From assembly GCA_028280265.1 (NCBI GenBank), contig JANQMD010000051.1, forward strand, positions 30,173 through 94,172: a stretch of DNA of 64,000 bases. Direction: 5' to 3'. Below the pieces are notes generated by a model. It was not told the DNA's origin. It worked only from the letters and a program-made list of their open reading frames with translations, and ran no database searches. The position numbers were made by a program, and so were the translations under genes. Shown one piece after another: positions 43,138 to 51,610 of the stretch. Position 1 is the stretch's first letter, and every line of letters starts with the position of its first letter. This stretch comes from Flavobacteriaceae bacterium. Lineage in GTDB: Bacteria > Bacteroidota > Bacteroidia > Flavobacteriales > Flavobacteriaceae.

Positions 43138-44220
43138 GTGACTGACGTTTCTCAACATAGAAAGATTATTCATGTAGATATGGATGCATTTTATGCTTCT
43201 GTAGAACAATTAGACAACCCCGATTTACGAGGAAAACCAGTAGCTGTTGGCGGAGGTGGTAAAAGAGGTGTTGTTTCTGCAGCAAGCTACGAGGCAAGAA
43301 AGTATGGCGTAAAATCTGCCATGAGTGGGGTACTGGCTGAAAAAAAATGCCCCCACCTTATTTTTGTAAGACCACGCTTTGATCGCTACAAAGAAATCTC
43401 GAATAAGGTTAGGGAAATTTTTTACGATTATACCGATTTGGTGGAGCCACTATCGCTAGATGAGGCCTACTTAGACGTGACAGAAAACAAGAAAGGAAAT
43501 CCTTCTGCAAGCTTGATCGCTCAAGAGATTCGAGATCGTATTTGGGAAGAGTTGGAATTGAGGGCGTCAGCGGGAATTTCTATTAATAAGTTCATTGCAA
43601 AAGTAGCTTCTGACATCAACAAACCCAATGGACAAAAAACCATCTCACCAGAAGAAGTCATCCCTTTTTTGGAAGAACTTCCTGTGAACAAGTTTTATGG
43701 CGTGGGAAAAGTAACGGCTGCCAAAATGCACAATTTGGGAATTTTTAAGGGCGTTGATTTAAAGCAAAAAACAGTAGAAGAACTTACAAAGCTCTTCGGA
43801 AAGTCGGGAGGTTTTTATTACAATATCGTCAGGGGCATTCACCACAGCAAAGTCAAACCCAATCGAATTCGTAAGTCCATTGCAGCAGAAAGAACCTTCT
43901 TTGACAACATCTCTTCTGAAATTTTTATGCTGGAAAAATTAGAGAAAATTGCGGAAGAGTTGGAGCGGAGAATGGTCAAGTCAAACACCAAAGGAAAGAC
44001 GATTACTCTAAAGATAAAGTATAGCGATTTTACACAACAGACACGCAGTAAAACCGTACAGGAATTTGTTCAAAAAAAGGCAGAATTCATGCCGATTGTA
44101 AAAGAGCTTTTGTATCAAGAAAAATTAAAAGATTCTGTTCGGTTGCTTGGTATTTCTTTTGGTAATTTAGACACAGAGAAAAAGGAACCTGTTTGGGTGC
44201 AATTAAAGTTTGATTTTTAA
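43138..44220 (+). CDS. dinB: DNA polymerase IV
   Basis: The 360-residue product is a Y-family polymerase: IIHVDMDAFYASVEQLDNPD (about residues 10-29, first catalytic Asp), GVKSAMSG, SLDEAYLDVT (Asp/Glu pair, about 105-114), ASAGISINKFIAKVASDINK, and the little-finger domain with ISSEIFMLEKLEKIAEELER. It copies damaged templates in error-prone bypass. The start is a GTG at 43138, supported by a standard N-terminus. No C-terminal clamp-binding motif is obvious beyond the final KEPVWVQLKFDF. Confidence 0.95.
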   Translation: MTDVSQHRKIIHVDMDAFYASVEQLDNPDLRGKPVAVGGGGKRGVVSAASYEARKYGVKSAMSGVLAEKKCPHLIFVRPRFDRYKEISNKVREIFYDYTDLVEPLSLDEAYLDVTENKKGNPSASLIAQEIRDRIWEELELRASAGISINKFIAKVASDINKPNGQKTISPEEVIPFLEELPVNKFYGVGKVTAAKMHNLGIFKGVDLKQKTVEELTKLFGKSGGFYYNIVRGIHHSKVKPNRIRKSIAAERTFFDNISSEIFMLEKLEKIAEELERRMVKSNTKGKTITLKIKYSDFTQQTRSKTVQEFVQKKAEFMPIVKELLYQEKLKDSVRLLGISFGNLDTEKKEPVWVQLKFDF

Positions 44221-44280
44221 CCAAATTACTGTTTCGAACCGAATGTAATGCGTGTGAGAAATCTTGAAAAAAATAAAAAA

Positions 44281-44730
44281 ATGATAAAACTCATCAGAAC
44301 CAATGCATCAAACCAAGACTTTGTGAATTTAGTCAAAGAACTAGATGCCTATTTAAAAGTCACTGATGGAGAGGACCATGATTTTTACAATCAATACAAT
44401 GGCTTAGAAGAAATTCACCATGCAATTGTTTTGTATAAAGAAGACGAAGCCATAGGCTGTGGCGCATTTAAGGACTTCGAATCTGGCGTTGTTGAGGTAA
44501 AAAGAATGTATGTAAAACCAGAACAGAGAGGTAGTGGAGGGGCATCTAAAATTTTATCTGAGCTAGAAAAATGGGCGAAAGAGATTGGAAATAAAAAATG
44601 CATATTGGAAACAGGAGACCGACAAGTAGCAGCAGTGCGATTCTATCACAAATCAGGATACAAAAGAATTCCTAACTACGGTCAATATGCTCAAATGGAC
44701 AATAGTAATTGTTTTGAGAAAGTGCTGTAA
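44281..44730 (+). CDS. GNAT N-acetyltransferase
   Basis: The 149-residue product begins MIKLIRTNASNQDFVNLVKE and carries GCGAFKDFESGVVEVKRMYV, the acetyl-CoA loop RGSGGASKILSELEKWAKEI (about residues 92-111), and CILETGDRQVAAVRFYHKSG. It belongs to the general GNAT superfamily; the substrate is unknown. An upstream in-frame ATG at 44248 exists, but I prefer 44281. The next gene starts 2 bp after its stop, and then a FAD oxidoreductase overlaps, forming a three-gene unit. Confidence 0.86.
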   Translation: MIKLIRTNASNQDFVNLVKELDAYLKVTDGEDHDFYNQYNGLEEIHHAIVLYKEDEAIGCGAFKDFESGVVEVKRMYVKPEQRGSGGASKILSELEKWAKEIGNKKCILETGDRQVAAVRFYHKSGYKRIPNYGQYAQMDNSNCFEKVL

Positions 44731-44732
44731 AG

Positions 44733-44987
44733 ATGGAAGAGTTAAACCAAATAAAAGGAAACGAAATTTTTTCCCAAGGTTATAAAAAGAAGAAATTGAT
44801 TAGATGGTTCATTAGAACTTTTATTGCTACGATATTGTATGTTATTTTTTGGAAGTATCAATGGGTACAGTGGTCACTTTGGGTCTATGTCCCTATGAAC
44901 CTAATGGGATTAGCGTTAATTTTATTTTTGCCAAAAGTTTTGAAGAAAAGACAAGAAAAAATAGAGAATCAATACAATGAACTATAG
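44733..44987 (+). CDS. Small two-helix membrane protein
   Basis: The 84-residue product has a soluble N-terminus, two transmembrane segments (about residues 26-41 and 47-67, containing FIATILYVIFWKYQW and LWVYVPMNLMGLALILFLP), and a charged tail ending RQEKIENQYNEL. No domain is recognised. It is 2 bp after a GNAT gene and overlaps the downstream FAD oxidoreductase gene by 11 bp, so it is translationally linked to both. Confidence 0.65.
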   Translation: MEELNQIKGNEIFSQGYKKKKLIRWFIRTFIATILYVIFWKYQWVQWSLWVYVPMNLMGLALILFLPKVLKKRQEKIENQYNEL

Positions 44988-46086
44988 CTACTGGGAATAC
45001 AAAGAATGGTTTGCCCACAACAACTTTGCAATTGTAGGAAGCGGAATCGTGGGTTTAAATACAGCCATTCAATTAAAAAAACGATTCCCAAAAGCGAGGA
45101 TTCTTATTCTAGAAAAAGGAATGTTACCTCAGGGAGCAAGTACAAAAAATGCTGGTTTTGCTTGCTTTGGAAGTGTCTCTGAGCTTCTTAGCGACTTAGA
45201 AAGTCACTCGGAACAAGAAGTCTTTCAACTGGTGAAAAAGAGGTGGGATGGATTGCAATTGTTACGAAATTTATTGGGAGATATCAGCATTGATTACCAG
45301 CATCATTATGGATATGAATTATTTGTTGAGGAGCGTTTTTATCAAAAGTGTGTTGAAAAAATTCCATTTTTAAATGAGCTTCTCAAACCATTGTTTCACA
45401 AAGAGGTCTATTCGGTAGAAAACAATCACTATGGTTTTCAAAATATCGTGCCTAACTATATCAAAAATCATCTTGAAGGACAGATTGACACAGGCAAAAT
45501 GATGGGCAAGCTACTATCTCTTACCCAAGAAATGGGAATTAAAATCTTGAACAATATCGAGGTGAAAAGCTTTTCAGAAGATGAAACAAATGTAAAAATA
45601 GACACCAATCAAGGGACCTTTGTTACTGAAAAACTATTATTTACGACCAATGGTTTTTCAGAGAAATTATTAGGAGAAGTTGTAGAACCCGCTAGAGCTC
45701 AGGTTCTTATTACAAAACCCCTTAAAAACCTTCACATAAAAGGAACTTTTCATCTAGACGAAGGCTATTACTACTTTAGAAATATTGACAACCGAATTCT
45801 CTTTGGAGGAGGAAGGAATTTAGATTTCTCAGGGGAAAAGACAACAGTATTTGGTCAGACCAAACCCATTCAAAACAAATTAGAAGAGTTTTTAAAAACA
45901 GTAATCTTACCCAATATAGCACATGAAATTGAGCATCGTTGGAGTGGAATTATGGGTGTTGGAAATCAGAAAAAGCCCATTGTAAAACAAATATCCAATC
46001 GTGTGTATTGTGGAATTCGACTGGGAGGAATGGGAGTTGCCATAGGATCAATTGTTGGGAAAGATCTTGCAGATTTGATTGAGTGA
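44977..46086 (+). CDS. FAD-dependent oxidoreductase (DAO/glycine-oxidase type)
   Basis: The 369-residue product has an N-terminal dinucleotide-binding motif FAIVGSGIVGLNTAIQLKKR (about residues 17-36), followed by ILILEKGMLPQGASTKNAGF, a signature of DAO-family enzymes, and a C-terminal GMGVAIGSIVGKDLADLI. These oxidise amines or amino acids using FAD and oxygen. Substrate unknown. It overlaps the two-helix membrane protein gene by 11 bp. The region after it lacks genes for 415 bp. Confidence 0.88.
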   Translation: MNYSYWEYKEWFAHNNFAIVGSGIVGLNTAIQLKKRFPKARILILEKGMLPQGASTKNAGFACFGSVSELLSDLESHSEQEVFQLVKKRWDGLQLLRNLLGDISIDYQHHYGYELFVEERFYQKCVEKIPFLNELLKPLFHKEVYSVENNHYGFQNIVPNYIKNHLEGQIDTGKMMGKLLSLTQEMGIKILNNIEVKSFSEDETNVKIDTNQGTFVTEKLLFTTNGFSEKLLGEVVEPARAQVLITKPLKNLHIKGTFHLDEGYYYFRNIDNRILFGGGRNLDFSGEKTTVFGQTKPIQNKLEEFLKTVILPNIAHEIEHRWSGIMGVGNQKKPIVKQISNRVYCGIRLGGMGVAIGSIVGKDLADLIE

Positions 46087-46439
46087 TATGAAATTAGGCG
46101 TAAAGGCTGTGTTTGAATAGATATTAGTAGTGAGAATTGAGATTAAAAACAATGTAGTAATGTAACAGTATACCAATGACACAATTTGAAGATTTGATAA
46201 TAGGGTAATGTAAAAAATGCAAGAATGTAGCAATAATTTAATTCTGAGGATAAAAGTGAAACTCTAAACATTAAAAGATTGAAAGGGATAAAGTTTTAAA
46301 GGGAAGGCTTTTTTGTAATATCAAATGCCCAAGGGCTAATAGCCAAAAACGAATAACTTAGTGGTGTTATTTCAATCTTTCAGTTTTTGAATTTTTCAAT
46401 CATAAGATTATAAATACAATATTTCATCTTGATTCGTGA
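46087..46439. repeat. Gene-free region with degenerate repeats and an 11-bp inverted pair
   Basis: The stretch after the FAD oxidoreductase is AT-rich with simple degenerate words (AATGTAGTAATGTAACAGTA, AATGTAGCAATAATTTAAT). AAAGATTGAAA (46274-46284) and TTTCAATCTTT (46370-46380) form a perfect 11-bp inverted pair enclosing about 85 bp. This resembles the flanks of small inserted elements elsewhere in the window and probably is a decayed insertion. No gene is seen. Confidence 0.45.
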
Positions 46440-46455
46440 TATGATAAATATCATA
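46440..46455. promoter_or_regulatory. Palindrome resembling an FNR/CRP-family operator upstream of the biosynthetic locus
   Basis: TATGATAAATATCATA has perfect 7-bp arms. Its core TGAT-N4-ATCA matches the inner eight defined bases of the FNR box TTGAT-N4-ATCAA. It lies 46 bp before the Cys-rich small frame and about 160 bp before the decarboxylase gene. Confidence 0.5.
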
Positions 46456-46501
46456 AAACAATTCTAAAAATCACTTTTATTTTGGTGCTTTTATCATAAG
46501 T

Positions 46502-46648
46502 ATGAGAGTGAAACAAATAGAAATTAACGAGAAGACAACAGACAGGGGGTCTTCCGAGAAAGAATGTAAAAAGAATTGCCCAACATGTACATGCATGTTG
46601 GTGAATAAAAACGAACATGAAGAAAAATCATCCATTTCAACTCAATAA
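46502..46648 (+). CDS. Cysteine-rich microprotein, 48 residues
   Basis: An ATG at 46502 encodes 48 residues with four clustered cysteines, C-x3-C-x2-C-x-C (KECKKNCPTCTCM, Cys at 22, 26, 29 and 31). Such a cluster can bind zinc or an iron-sulfur centre. The 3' end overlaps the decarboxylase start (46617) by 32 bp in another frame, which would couple translation. There is no signal peptide. No family is recognised, and at this length a chance frame cannot be excluded, but position between a palindromic operator-like site and the decarboxylase is suggestive. Confidence 0.45.
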   Translation: MRVKQIEINEKTTDRGSSEKECKKNCPTCTCMLVNKNEHEEKSSISTQ

Positions 46649-48041
46649 AGAGCAAATGAGATCTTATGGCTATCAGGTAATAGATGCCATCGTAGATCAC
46701 TATCAAAATGAAAAGAATAAAAAACCCGTATCACTGGCAACTCGGAGAGAGATGGACAATCTTTTTCTGGAGGAAGTCCCCAAAAAAGAGCACGATTTTG
46801 AAGACGTACTAAGCAGTGTTCTAAATGATGTAATGCCTAAAAGTAATATTCCTTCACACCCAAAATTTTATTCGTTTGTTCCGGGACCAAGCAATTATGT
46901 GAGCGTATTAGCAGATACACTTGCTACAGGATTTAATGTTTTTGCTGGCGGATGGATGGGCTCTCCAGCAGCAGCAGAAATAGAAATTATTACGATTAAC
47001 TGGTTGTTAAAAATCTTTAAGTTTCCTGTAAAAAAAGGAGGTGGAATTTTTACTAGCGGAGGTTCAATGGCCAATCTGACAGCTCTGGTTACAGCCAGAA
47101 GACAACTCTGTGGAGATGATTTTTCTGATGCGGTCATTTATATCTCTGATCAGGCACATTCATCGAATATCAAGGCAATTAGAATTTTAGGTTTTAAAAA
47201 AGAGCAAGTAAGAGTTATTCCTACTGATATTGAATTTAAGATGGCGATCAACAAATTAAAAAATGCGATCGCCAAAGATAAACTAAACGGCCTCAGACCT
47301 TTTTGTATCATTGCATCAGCAGGAACTACGAATACAGGAACCGTAGATCCGTTGAATGAAGTTGCTTTGATTTGCAAGAAAGAGAAAATCTGGTTTCATG
47401 TAGATGGGGCTTATGGAGGAGCTGTGATGCTCTCATCGAGAGGAAAAAAGTACTTAAAAGGAATTGAAAAAGCAGATTCTATAACGATTGACCCACACAA
47501 ATGGCTATATCAACCGTATGAAATGGGATGTTTACTCGTGAGAGATTTCCGATGGCTCAATAAAACATTTAGTGAAAAACCAGAATATTTAAAGGACATA
47601 GAAGGCAACACTTCAGAAATTAATTTTTATGATCATGGAATTCAGTTAACACGACGTTTCAGAGCATTAAAACTGTATATGTCTTTAAAAACTTTTGGTC
47701 TGAAAACTTTTGAGGAAGCCATAGATTATAACATACGTCTTGCCGAAGAAACAGAAGAATTTCTTAGAAACAGCTCTCACTGGGAAATTGTATCCCCAGC
47801 AACTTTGGCGGTGATTAACTTTCGTTACAATCCAGTAGATAAGAATTATACAGAAAAAGAACTGAATTTATTGAATCAAAAAATATCAGAAAAGATTACT
47901 GCCTCTGGAGAAGCTGCCCTGGTAACCACGATTTTAAATAAAATGACAGTTCTCAGAATGTGTTTAATAAATCCGAAAACAACACATGAAGATATTCGTG
48001 AAACTCTTCGACAAGGATTGGAGATAGCGAAAGATATTTAG
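46617..48041 (+). CDS. PLP-dependent decarboxylase (aromatic/glutamate decarboxylase family)
   Basis: The 474-residue product is a group II pyridoxal-phosphate decarboxylase. Signatures are SHPKFYSFVPGPSNYVSVLA near residue 80, GIFTSGGSMANLTALVTARR (about 142-161), HVDGAYGGAVML with the cofactor-contacting Asp, and the Schiff-base lysine in SITIDPHKWLYQP (Lys295). Family members decarboxylate aromatic amino acids, glutamate or 2,4-diaminobutyrate; the substrate is not fixed by sequence. It is the first larger gene after an operator-like palindrome and lies 37 bp before the yceI-like gene. Whether it is part of the polyketide locus is uncertain. Confidence 0.88.
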   Translation: MKKNHPFQLNKEQMRSYGYQVIDAIVDHYQNEKNKKPVSLATRREMDNLFLEEVPKKEHDFEDVLSSVLNDVMPKSNIPSHPKFYSFVPGPSNYVSVLADTLATGFNVFAGGWMGSPAAAEIEIITINWLLKIFKFPVKKGGGIFTSGGSMANLTALVTARRQLCGDDFSDAVIYISDQAHSSNIKAIRILGFKKEQVRVIPTDIEFKMAINKLKNAIAKDKLNGLRPFCIIASAGTTNTGTVDPLNEVALICKKEKIWFHVDGAYGGAVMLSSRGKKYLKGIEKADSITIDPHKWLYQPYEMGCLLVRDFRWLNKTFSEKPEYLKDIEGNTSEINFYDHGIQLTRRFRALKLYMSLKTFGLKTFEEAIDYNIRLAEETEEFLRNSSHWEIVSPATLAVINFRYNPVDKNYTEKELNLLNQKISEKITASGEAALVTTILNKMTVLRMCLINPKTTHEDIRETLRQGLEIAKDI

Positions 48042-48078
48042 TCTTGAAATGGAGATGCTATTTTGTATCTTTAGGAAG

Positions 48079-48615
48079 ATGTTATCAAAAGCAACATTTC
48101 TCTTTTTTCTCCTGTCATTTCATGCTCTTTTAGCCCAGGAATTTGAGCAAGAAGATGTGAAAACCAAGGTTCGTTTTACTATTAAAAATTTCGGAATTAC
48201 TGTTGACGGTCAATTTGGTAAAGTTGAGATTCAAACCAATTTCAACTCACAAAAACTATCCGAAAGCTACATCAATGCAACTATCCAAGTAAGCTCTATA
48301 ACTACTGGAATTAAAGGAAGAGATCGCCACATTTTAAAGAAGAATTGGTTTGATGAAGCCACCTATAAAACCATTCAATTAAAATCTACCCGAATTGAAA
48401 AAAGAGACAACAATACCTATACGCTCTTTGCGAAACTGACCATTAAAAATACGACGAAAGACATCGAAGTTCCTTTGGAAATTGAGGAGTTTGAAAATAC
48501 AATTTCAATAAAATCTGACTTTGCCATCAATCGAAAAGATTTTAAAATAGGCGGCGGAGGTTTTACCATGTCTAAAAAAGTAAAAATTCAAGTCCAATAC
48601 ACAGGAGTTCGATAG
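48079..48615 (+). CDS. Secreted YceI-like lipocalin-fold protein
   Basis: The 178-residue product has a signal peptide (KATFLFFLLSFHALLAQ) and a YceI domain: VRFTIKNFGITVDGQFGKVE (about residues 36-55, with the family's IK(N/H)xGxxxxGxF pattern), IQVSSITTGIKGRDRHILKK, WFDEATYKTIQLKSTRIEKR and FAINRKDFKIGGGGFTMSKK. YceI folds into a beta-barrel binding long isoprenoid lipids such as ubiquinone. Its place directly before a flavoprotein, methyltransferase and type III PKS suggests carriage of the lipid product or a quinone. I use the ATG at 48079; a -7-like TATCTTTA lies between the upstream ATG and this one. Confidence 0.88.
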   Translation: MLSKATFLFFLLSFHALLAQEFEQEDVKTKVRFTIKNFGITVDGQFGKVEIQTNFNSQKLSESYINATIQVSSITTGIKGRDRHILKKNWFDEATYKTIQLKSTRIEKRDNNTYTLFAKLTIKNTTKDIEVPLEIEEFENTISIKSDFAINRKDFKIGGGGFTMSKKVKIQVQYTGVR

Positions 48616-48617
48616 CC

Positions 48618-49763
48618 TTGAAAACACAAAAAGACATAGATGTTATTGTTATTGGTGGCGGACTTGCTGGCTTAACAAGTGCCATTCATCTGGCAAAACA
48701 CCATACTCAAGTATTGCTTATTGAAAAGAATACATTTCCTCGACACAAGGTTTGTGGAGAATACATTTCCAACGAAGTATTGCCTTACCTCAGGTCTTTA
48801 GGAATTGACCCCATTTCTGAAGGAGCCAAAGAAATCAGAAAAATAAATATTACCACAACAAAAAGTCATTTAATTGAAGGAATATTGCCTCTGGGAGGCT
48901 TTGGAATAAGTCGTTATAAGTTGGATGAATTACTTTTTCAGAAAGCAAAAGAGGAAGGAGTGCAGATACTACAAGAAACGGTAGACAATATAACATTTCA
49001 CAACGACCTTTTTTCAGTATTCACCAAAGAGGGAAAAGAAATACAGAGTAAGATTGTGATTGGTGCTTTTGGTAAAAGATCCAACTTGGATGTAAAAATG
49101 AATCGAAAATTCATTCAAAAGAAGTCACCCTACCTAGCAGTAAAAGCTCATGTAAAAGGAGATTTTCCAGACGATTTGGTTGCGTTACACAATTTTAAAG
49201 GTGGTTATTGTGGTGTTTCAAAAGTAGAAACAGATGCCATCAATCTCTGCTATATTTCTAGTTTTTCCTCTTTTAAAAAACACAAGAATATTGATGAGTT
49301 TCAAAAAGAAGTCCTTAGTAAGAACTCCTATCTAAAAGACATTTTTGAGAGCACTTCACCGTTGTTTGAAAAACCATTAAGCATCAGCCAAATTTCTTTT
49401 GAAACCAAGAGTCCAATAGAAAACCATATGCTTATGTGTGGAGATACAGCAGGAATGATTCACCCTCTTTGTGGGAACGGAATGAGTATGGCAATTCGAA
49501 GTGCAGAGATGGCCAGCGAGGAGATTTTAAACTACTTAGAACAAAAAATTTCGAGAAAGGAACTCGAAAAAAACTATCTTAGGAACTGGAATAAGGAATT
49601 TAAAACCAGATTAAGAGCGGGGCATTTTATCGCTTGGTTGTTTCGAAATGAATTTATTTCTGAACTATCTCTCAGCTTCTTAAAAAGAGCCCCGTCTTTA
49701 TTACCCAAGATAATTCGCTTAACACACGGAAAACAAAAATATGTTTCTAGTAGACACCTCTAA
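48618..49763 (+). CDS. FAD-dependent oxidoreductase, geranylgeranyl-reductase/monooxygenase-like
   Basis: The 381-residue product has VIVIGGGLAGLTSAIHLAKH (about residues 10-29, FAD Rossmann motif), FPRHKVCGEYISNEV, which is shared with geranylgeranyl reductases, and the C-terminal FAD site MLMCGDTAGMIHPLCGNGMS (about 273-292) as in PHBH-fold enzymes. It could hydroxylate an aromatic ring or reduce double bonds in a lipid chain. Start is TTG at 48618, 2 bp after the YceI stop. Its 3' end overlaps the methyltransferase by 23 bp. In Streptomyces a flavoprotein is likewise paired with a type III PKS and methyltransferase in the srs operon. Confidence 0.9.
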   Translation: MKTQKDIDVIVIGGGLAGLTSAIHLAKHHTQVLLIEKNTFPRHKVCGEYISNEVLPYLRSLGIDPISEGAKEIRKINITTTKSHLIEGILPLGGFGISRYKLDELLFQKAKEEGVQILQETVDNITFHNDLFSVFTKEGKEIQSKIVIGAFGKRSNLDVKMNRKFIQKKSPYLAVKAHVKGDFPDDLVALHNFKGGYCGVSKVETDAINLCYISSFSSFKKHKNIDEFQKEVLSKNSYLKDIFESTSPLFEKPLSISQISFETKSPIENHMLMCGDTAGMIHPLCGNGMSMAIRSAEMASEEILNYLEQKISRKELEKNYLRNWNKEFKTRLRAGHFIAWLFRNEFISELSLSFLKRAPSLLPKIIRLTHGKQKYVSSRHL

Positions 49764-50451
49764 ACGTTCCGAAGCTATCGAAATTATGGACGATTTTTCT
49801 TTAGAAGGAGAATTGTTTCGAGACACACTGGATAAATTAGAAACGATTAACAGAACATTAGGAGGGAATGGAGTCACATTAAATGGGCTTAAAAAACTCA
49901 TAAAACAGAACCCCAAAAAAGAAAGTTATACCATTGTTGACTTGGGTTGTGGACATGGTGATATTTTGAGAGACATTGCTAAAATGGGAAGAAAAAAAGG
50001 GCTACAACTGCAGCTCATTGGAGTAGATGCCAATCAGGATGCCATAGATTATGCAGAAGAACTTTCGAAAGATTTTGAAGAATTGAGTTTTCTCCAACTC
50101 GATATTTTCTCCGATCAATTTGCCAAGCTAGATTATGACATCGTGCTTTGTACCTTGTTTACGCACCACTTTAAGGATCAGGAGTTAACCGAATTAATGC
50201 AACAATTGGTGAACAAAGCAACCATTGGCGTTGTGGTAAATGATTTGCACCGAAATAAGATGGCCTATTATTTATTTAAACTCATCGGGCTTTTTATAAA
50301 AAACAAAATGGTGCGAGAAGATGGATTGATCTCCATTTTAAGGGCTTTTAAAAGAAAAGATTTAGAGCAGATATCAGAAAAAACAAAAGCGGAATACAGC
50401 ATTCAATGGAAATGGGCATTTCGTTATCAATGGATTTTACAAAAAATATGA
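49741..50451 (+). CDS. SAM-dependent methyltransferase of the type III PKS locus
   Basis: The 236-residue class I methyltransferase has SAM motif I YTIVDLGCGHGDILRDIAKM (about residues 62-81), LIGVDANQDAIDYAEE, LQLDIFSDQF and the catalytic-region IVLCTLFTHHFKDQEL. It overlaps the flavoprotein gene by 23 bp and the PKS start by the ATGA arrangement, so the three are translationally coupled. By analogy with other type III PKS loci, it probably O-methylates the polyketide product. Substrate not proven. Confidence 0.88.
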   Translation: MFLVDTSKRSEAIEIMDDFSLEGELFRDTLDKLETINRTLGGNGVTLNGLKKLIKQNPKKESYTIVDLGCGHGDILRDIAKMGRKKGLQLQLIGVDANQDAIDYAEELSKDFEELSFLQLDIFSDQFAKLDYDIVLCTLFTHHFKDQELTELMQQLVNKATIGVVVNDLHRNKMAYYLFKLIGLFIKNKMVREDGLISILRAFKRKDLEQISEKTKAEYSIQWKWAFRYQWILQKI

Positions 50452-51500
50452 GCGTAAAAATTGTTTCAGTAGCAAAACAGCTTCCAAAATATACAAGACC
50501 TACCAAAGAAATTATTCCCTGGGTAAAACTTTGGATGTCTCAGCAAGAGGAACGCTTTCAGCGGAAAGTGATAAAGTTGTTTGAAAATGCAGGAGTAGAC
50601 AGGCGATACTCTATCATGGATGCGGAAGAGGTTTTTGCCAAAACATCCTTTGAAGAGAAGAACGACATCTATGTTCGAGAGGTGAAAAAATTAGCAGAAG
50701 AGTCGCTTAAAAAATCTCTTGAAAAAGCAGTATTGAAAGCAAGTGACATTGATTATATCATCACAGTAAGTTGTACAGGAATTATGATTCCTTCTGTAGA
50801 TGCCTATTTGATTAACAGTCTGGAAATGCGACAAGATATTGTGCGATTACCCGTCACAGAAATGGGCTGTGCAGCGGGAATTTCTGGAATGATTTACGCA
50901 AAAAAATTCTTAGAATCCAATCCAAACAAAAGAGCTGCAGTTATTGCCGTTGAGTCGCCTACGGCGACGTTTCAGTTAGATGATTTTTCAATGGTCAATA
51001 TTGTAAGTGCGGCCATTTTTGGAGACGGTGCAGCAACCGTAATTTTATCTTCTCATGAGGACGATCAAGGACCAAAAATTTTAGATGAGGCCATGTATCA
51101 TTTTTACGATGCTACACACATGATGGGGTTTAAATTGGTAAATACAGGATTGCAAATGATCTTGGACAAGTCGGTTCCAGAAACCATTTCAAATCATTTT
51201 CCAAACATCATTCATCCATTTTTAGAAAGGAATCACTTAACCATTGAAGAAATTGATCATTTGATCTTTCACCCAGGAGGAAAGAAAATTGTACAAACTG
51301 TAGAGGACTTATTTGGATCTCTAGGAAAGAATATTGATGATACAAAAGAAGTTTTACGATTGTATGGAAACATGTCAAGCGCCACCGTTTTGTATGTTCT
51401 AGAACGATTTATGAATGGAGAGAGAAAAGAAGGAGAAAAAGGAGTCATGTTGAGTTTTGGCCCTGGCTTTTCTGCACAACGAATATTGATTGAATGGTGA
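50448..51500 (+). CDS. Type III polyketide synthase (chalcone/stilbene synthase-like)
   Basis: The 350-residue product has the type III PKS catalytic triad: Cys141 in TEMGCAAGISGM, His275 in LIFHPGGKKIVQ and Asn308 in LYGNMSSATVLY. Spacing (134 and 33 residues) is close to plant chalcone synthase. Other family sequences are ASDIDYIITVSCTGIMIPSV and VSAAIFGDGAATVIL. The enzyme would extend an acyl starter with malonyl units and cyclise to a pyrone or resorcinol. The start at 50448 overlaps the methyltransferase stop; the frame is open upstream inside that gene. KAS III (FabH) is excluded because the triad context and C-terminal GPGFSAQRILIEW are PKS-type. The product is unknown. Confidence 0.94.
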   Translation: MSVKIVSVAKQLPKYTRPTKEIIPWVKLWMSQQEERFQRKVIKLFENAGVDRRYSIMDAEEVFAKTSFEEKNDIYVREVKKLAEESLKKSLEKAVLKASDIDYIITVSCTGIMIPSVDAYLINSLEMRQDIVRLPVTEMGCAAGISGMIYAKKFLESNPNKRAAVIAVESPTATFQLDDFSMVNIVSAAIFGDGAATVILSSHEDDQGPKILDEAMYHFYDATHMMGFKLVNTGLQMILDKSVPETISNHFPNIIHPFLERNHLTIEEIDHLIFHPGGKKIVQTVEDLFGSLGKNIDDTKEVLRLYGNMSSATVLYVLERFMNGERKEGEKGVMLSFGPGFSAQRILIEW

Positions 51501-51540
51501 TTGAGAGAGTAAAGAGGAAAGATAAAAGAGAAAAGATTTT

Positions 51541-51593
51541 TGTCATTCTGAGGAACTGTCTCCCTGAGCTTGTCGAAGTTCTATCGAAATGAC
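51541..51593. repeat. Dispersed repeat copy (GTCATTCTGAGG...TCGAAATGAC)
   Basis: TGTCATTCTGAGG, CCCTGAGCTTGTCGAAG and TCGAAATGAC are words shared with copies at 52409, 54515, 55060 and 56518. The ends TGTCATT and AATGAC are inverted. It lies between the PKS gene and the orphan gene. Confidence 0.75.
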
Positions 51594-51610
51594 CAAATTG
51601 AAAAAGCAAA

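Noticed and set aside
50448..51500. KAS III (FabH) instead of type III PKS
   Set aside because: The His and Asn contexts (FHPGGKK, GNMSSATVLY), the 33-residue spacing and the C-terminal GPGFSAQ are type III PKS features.
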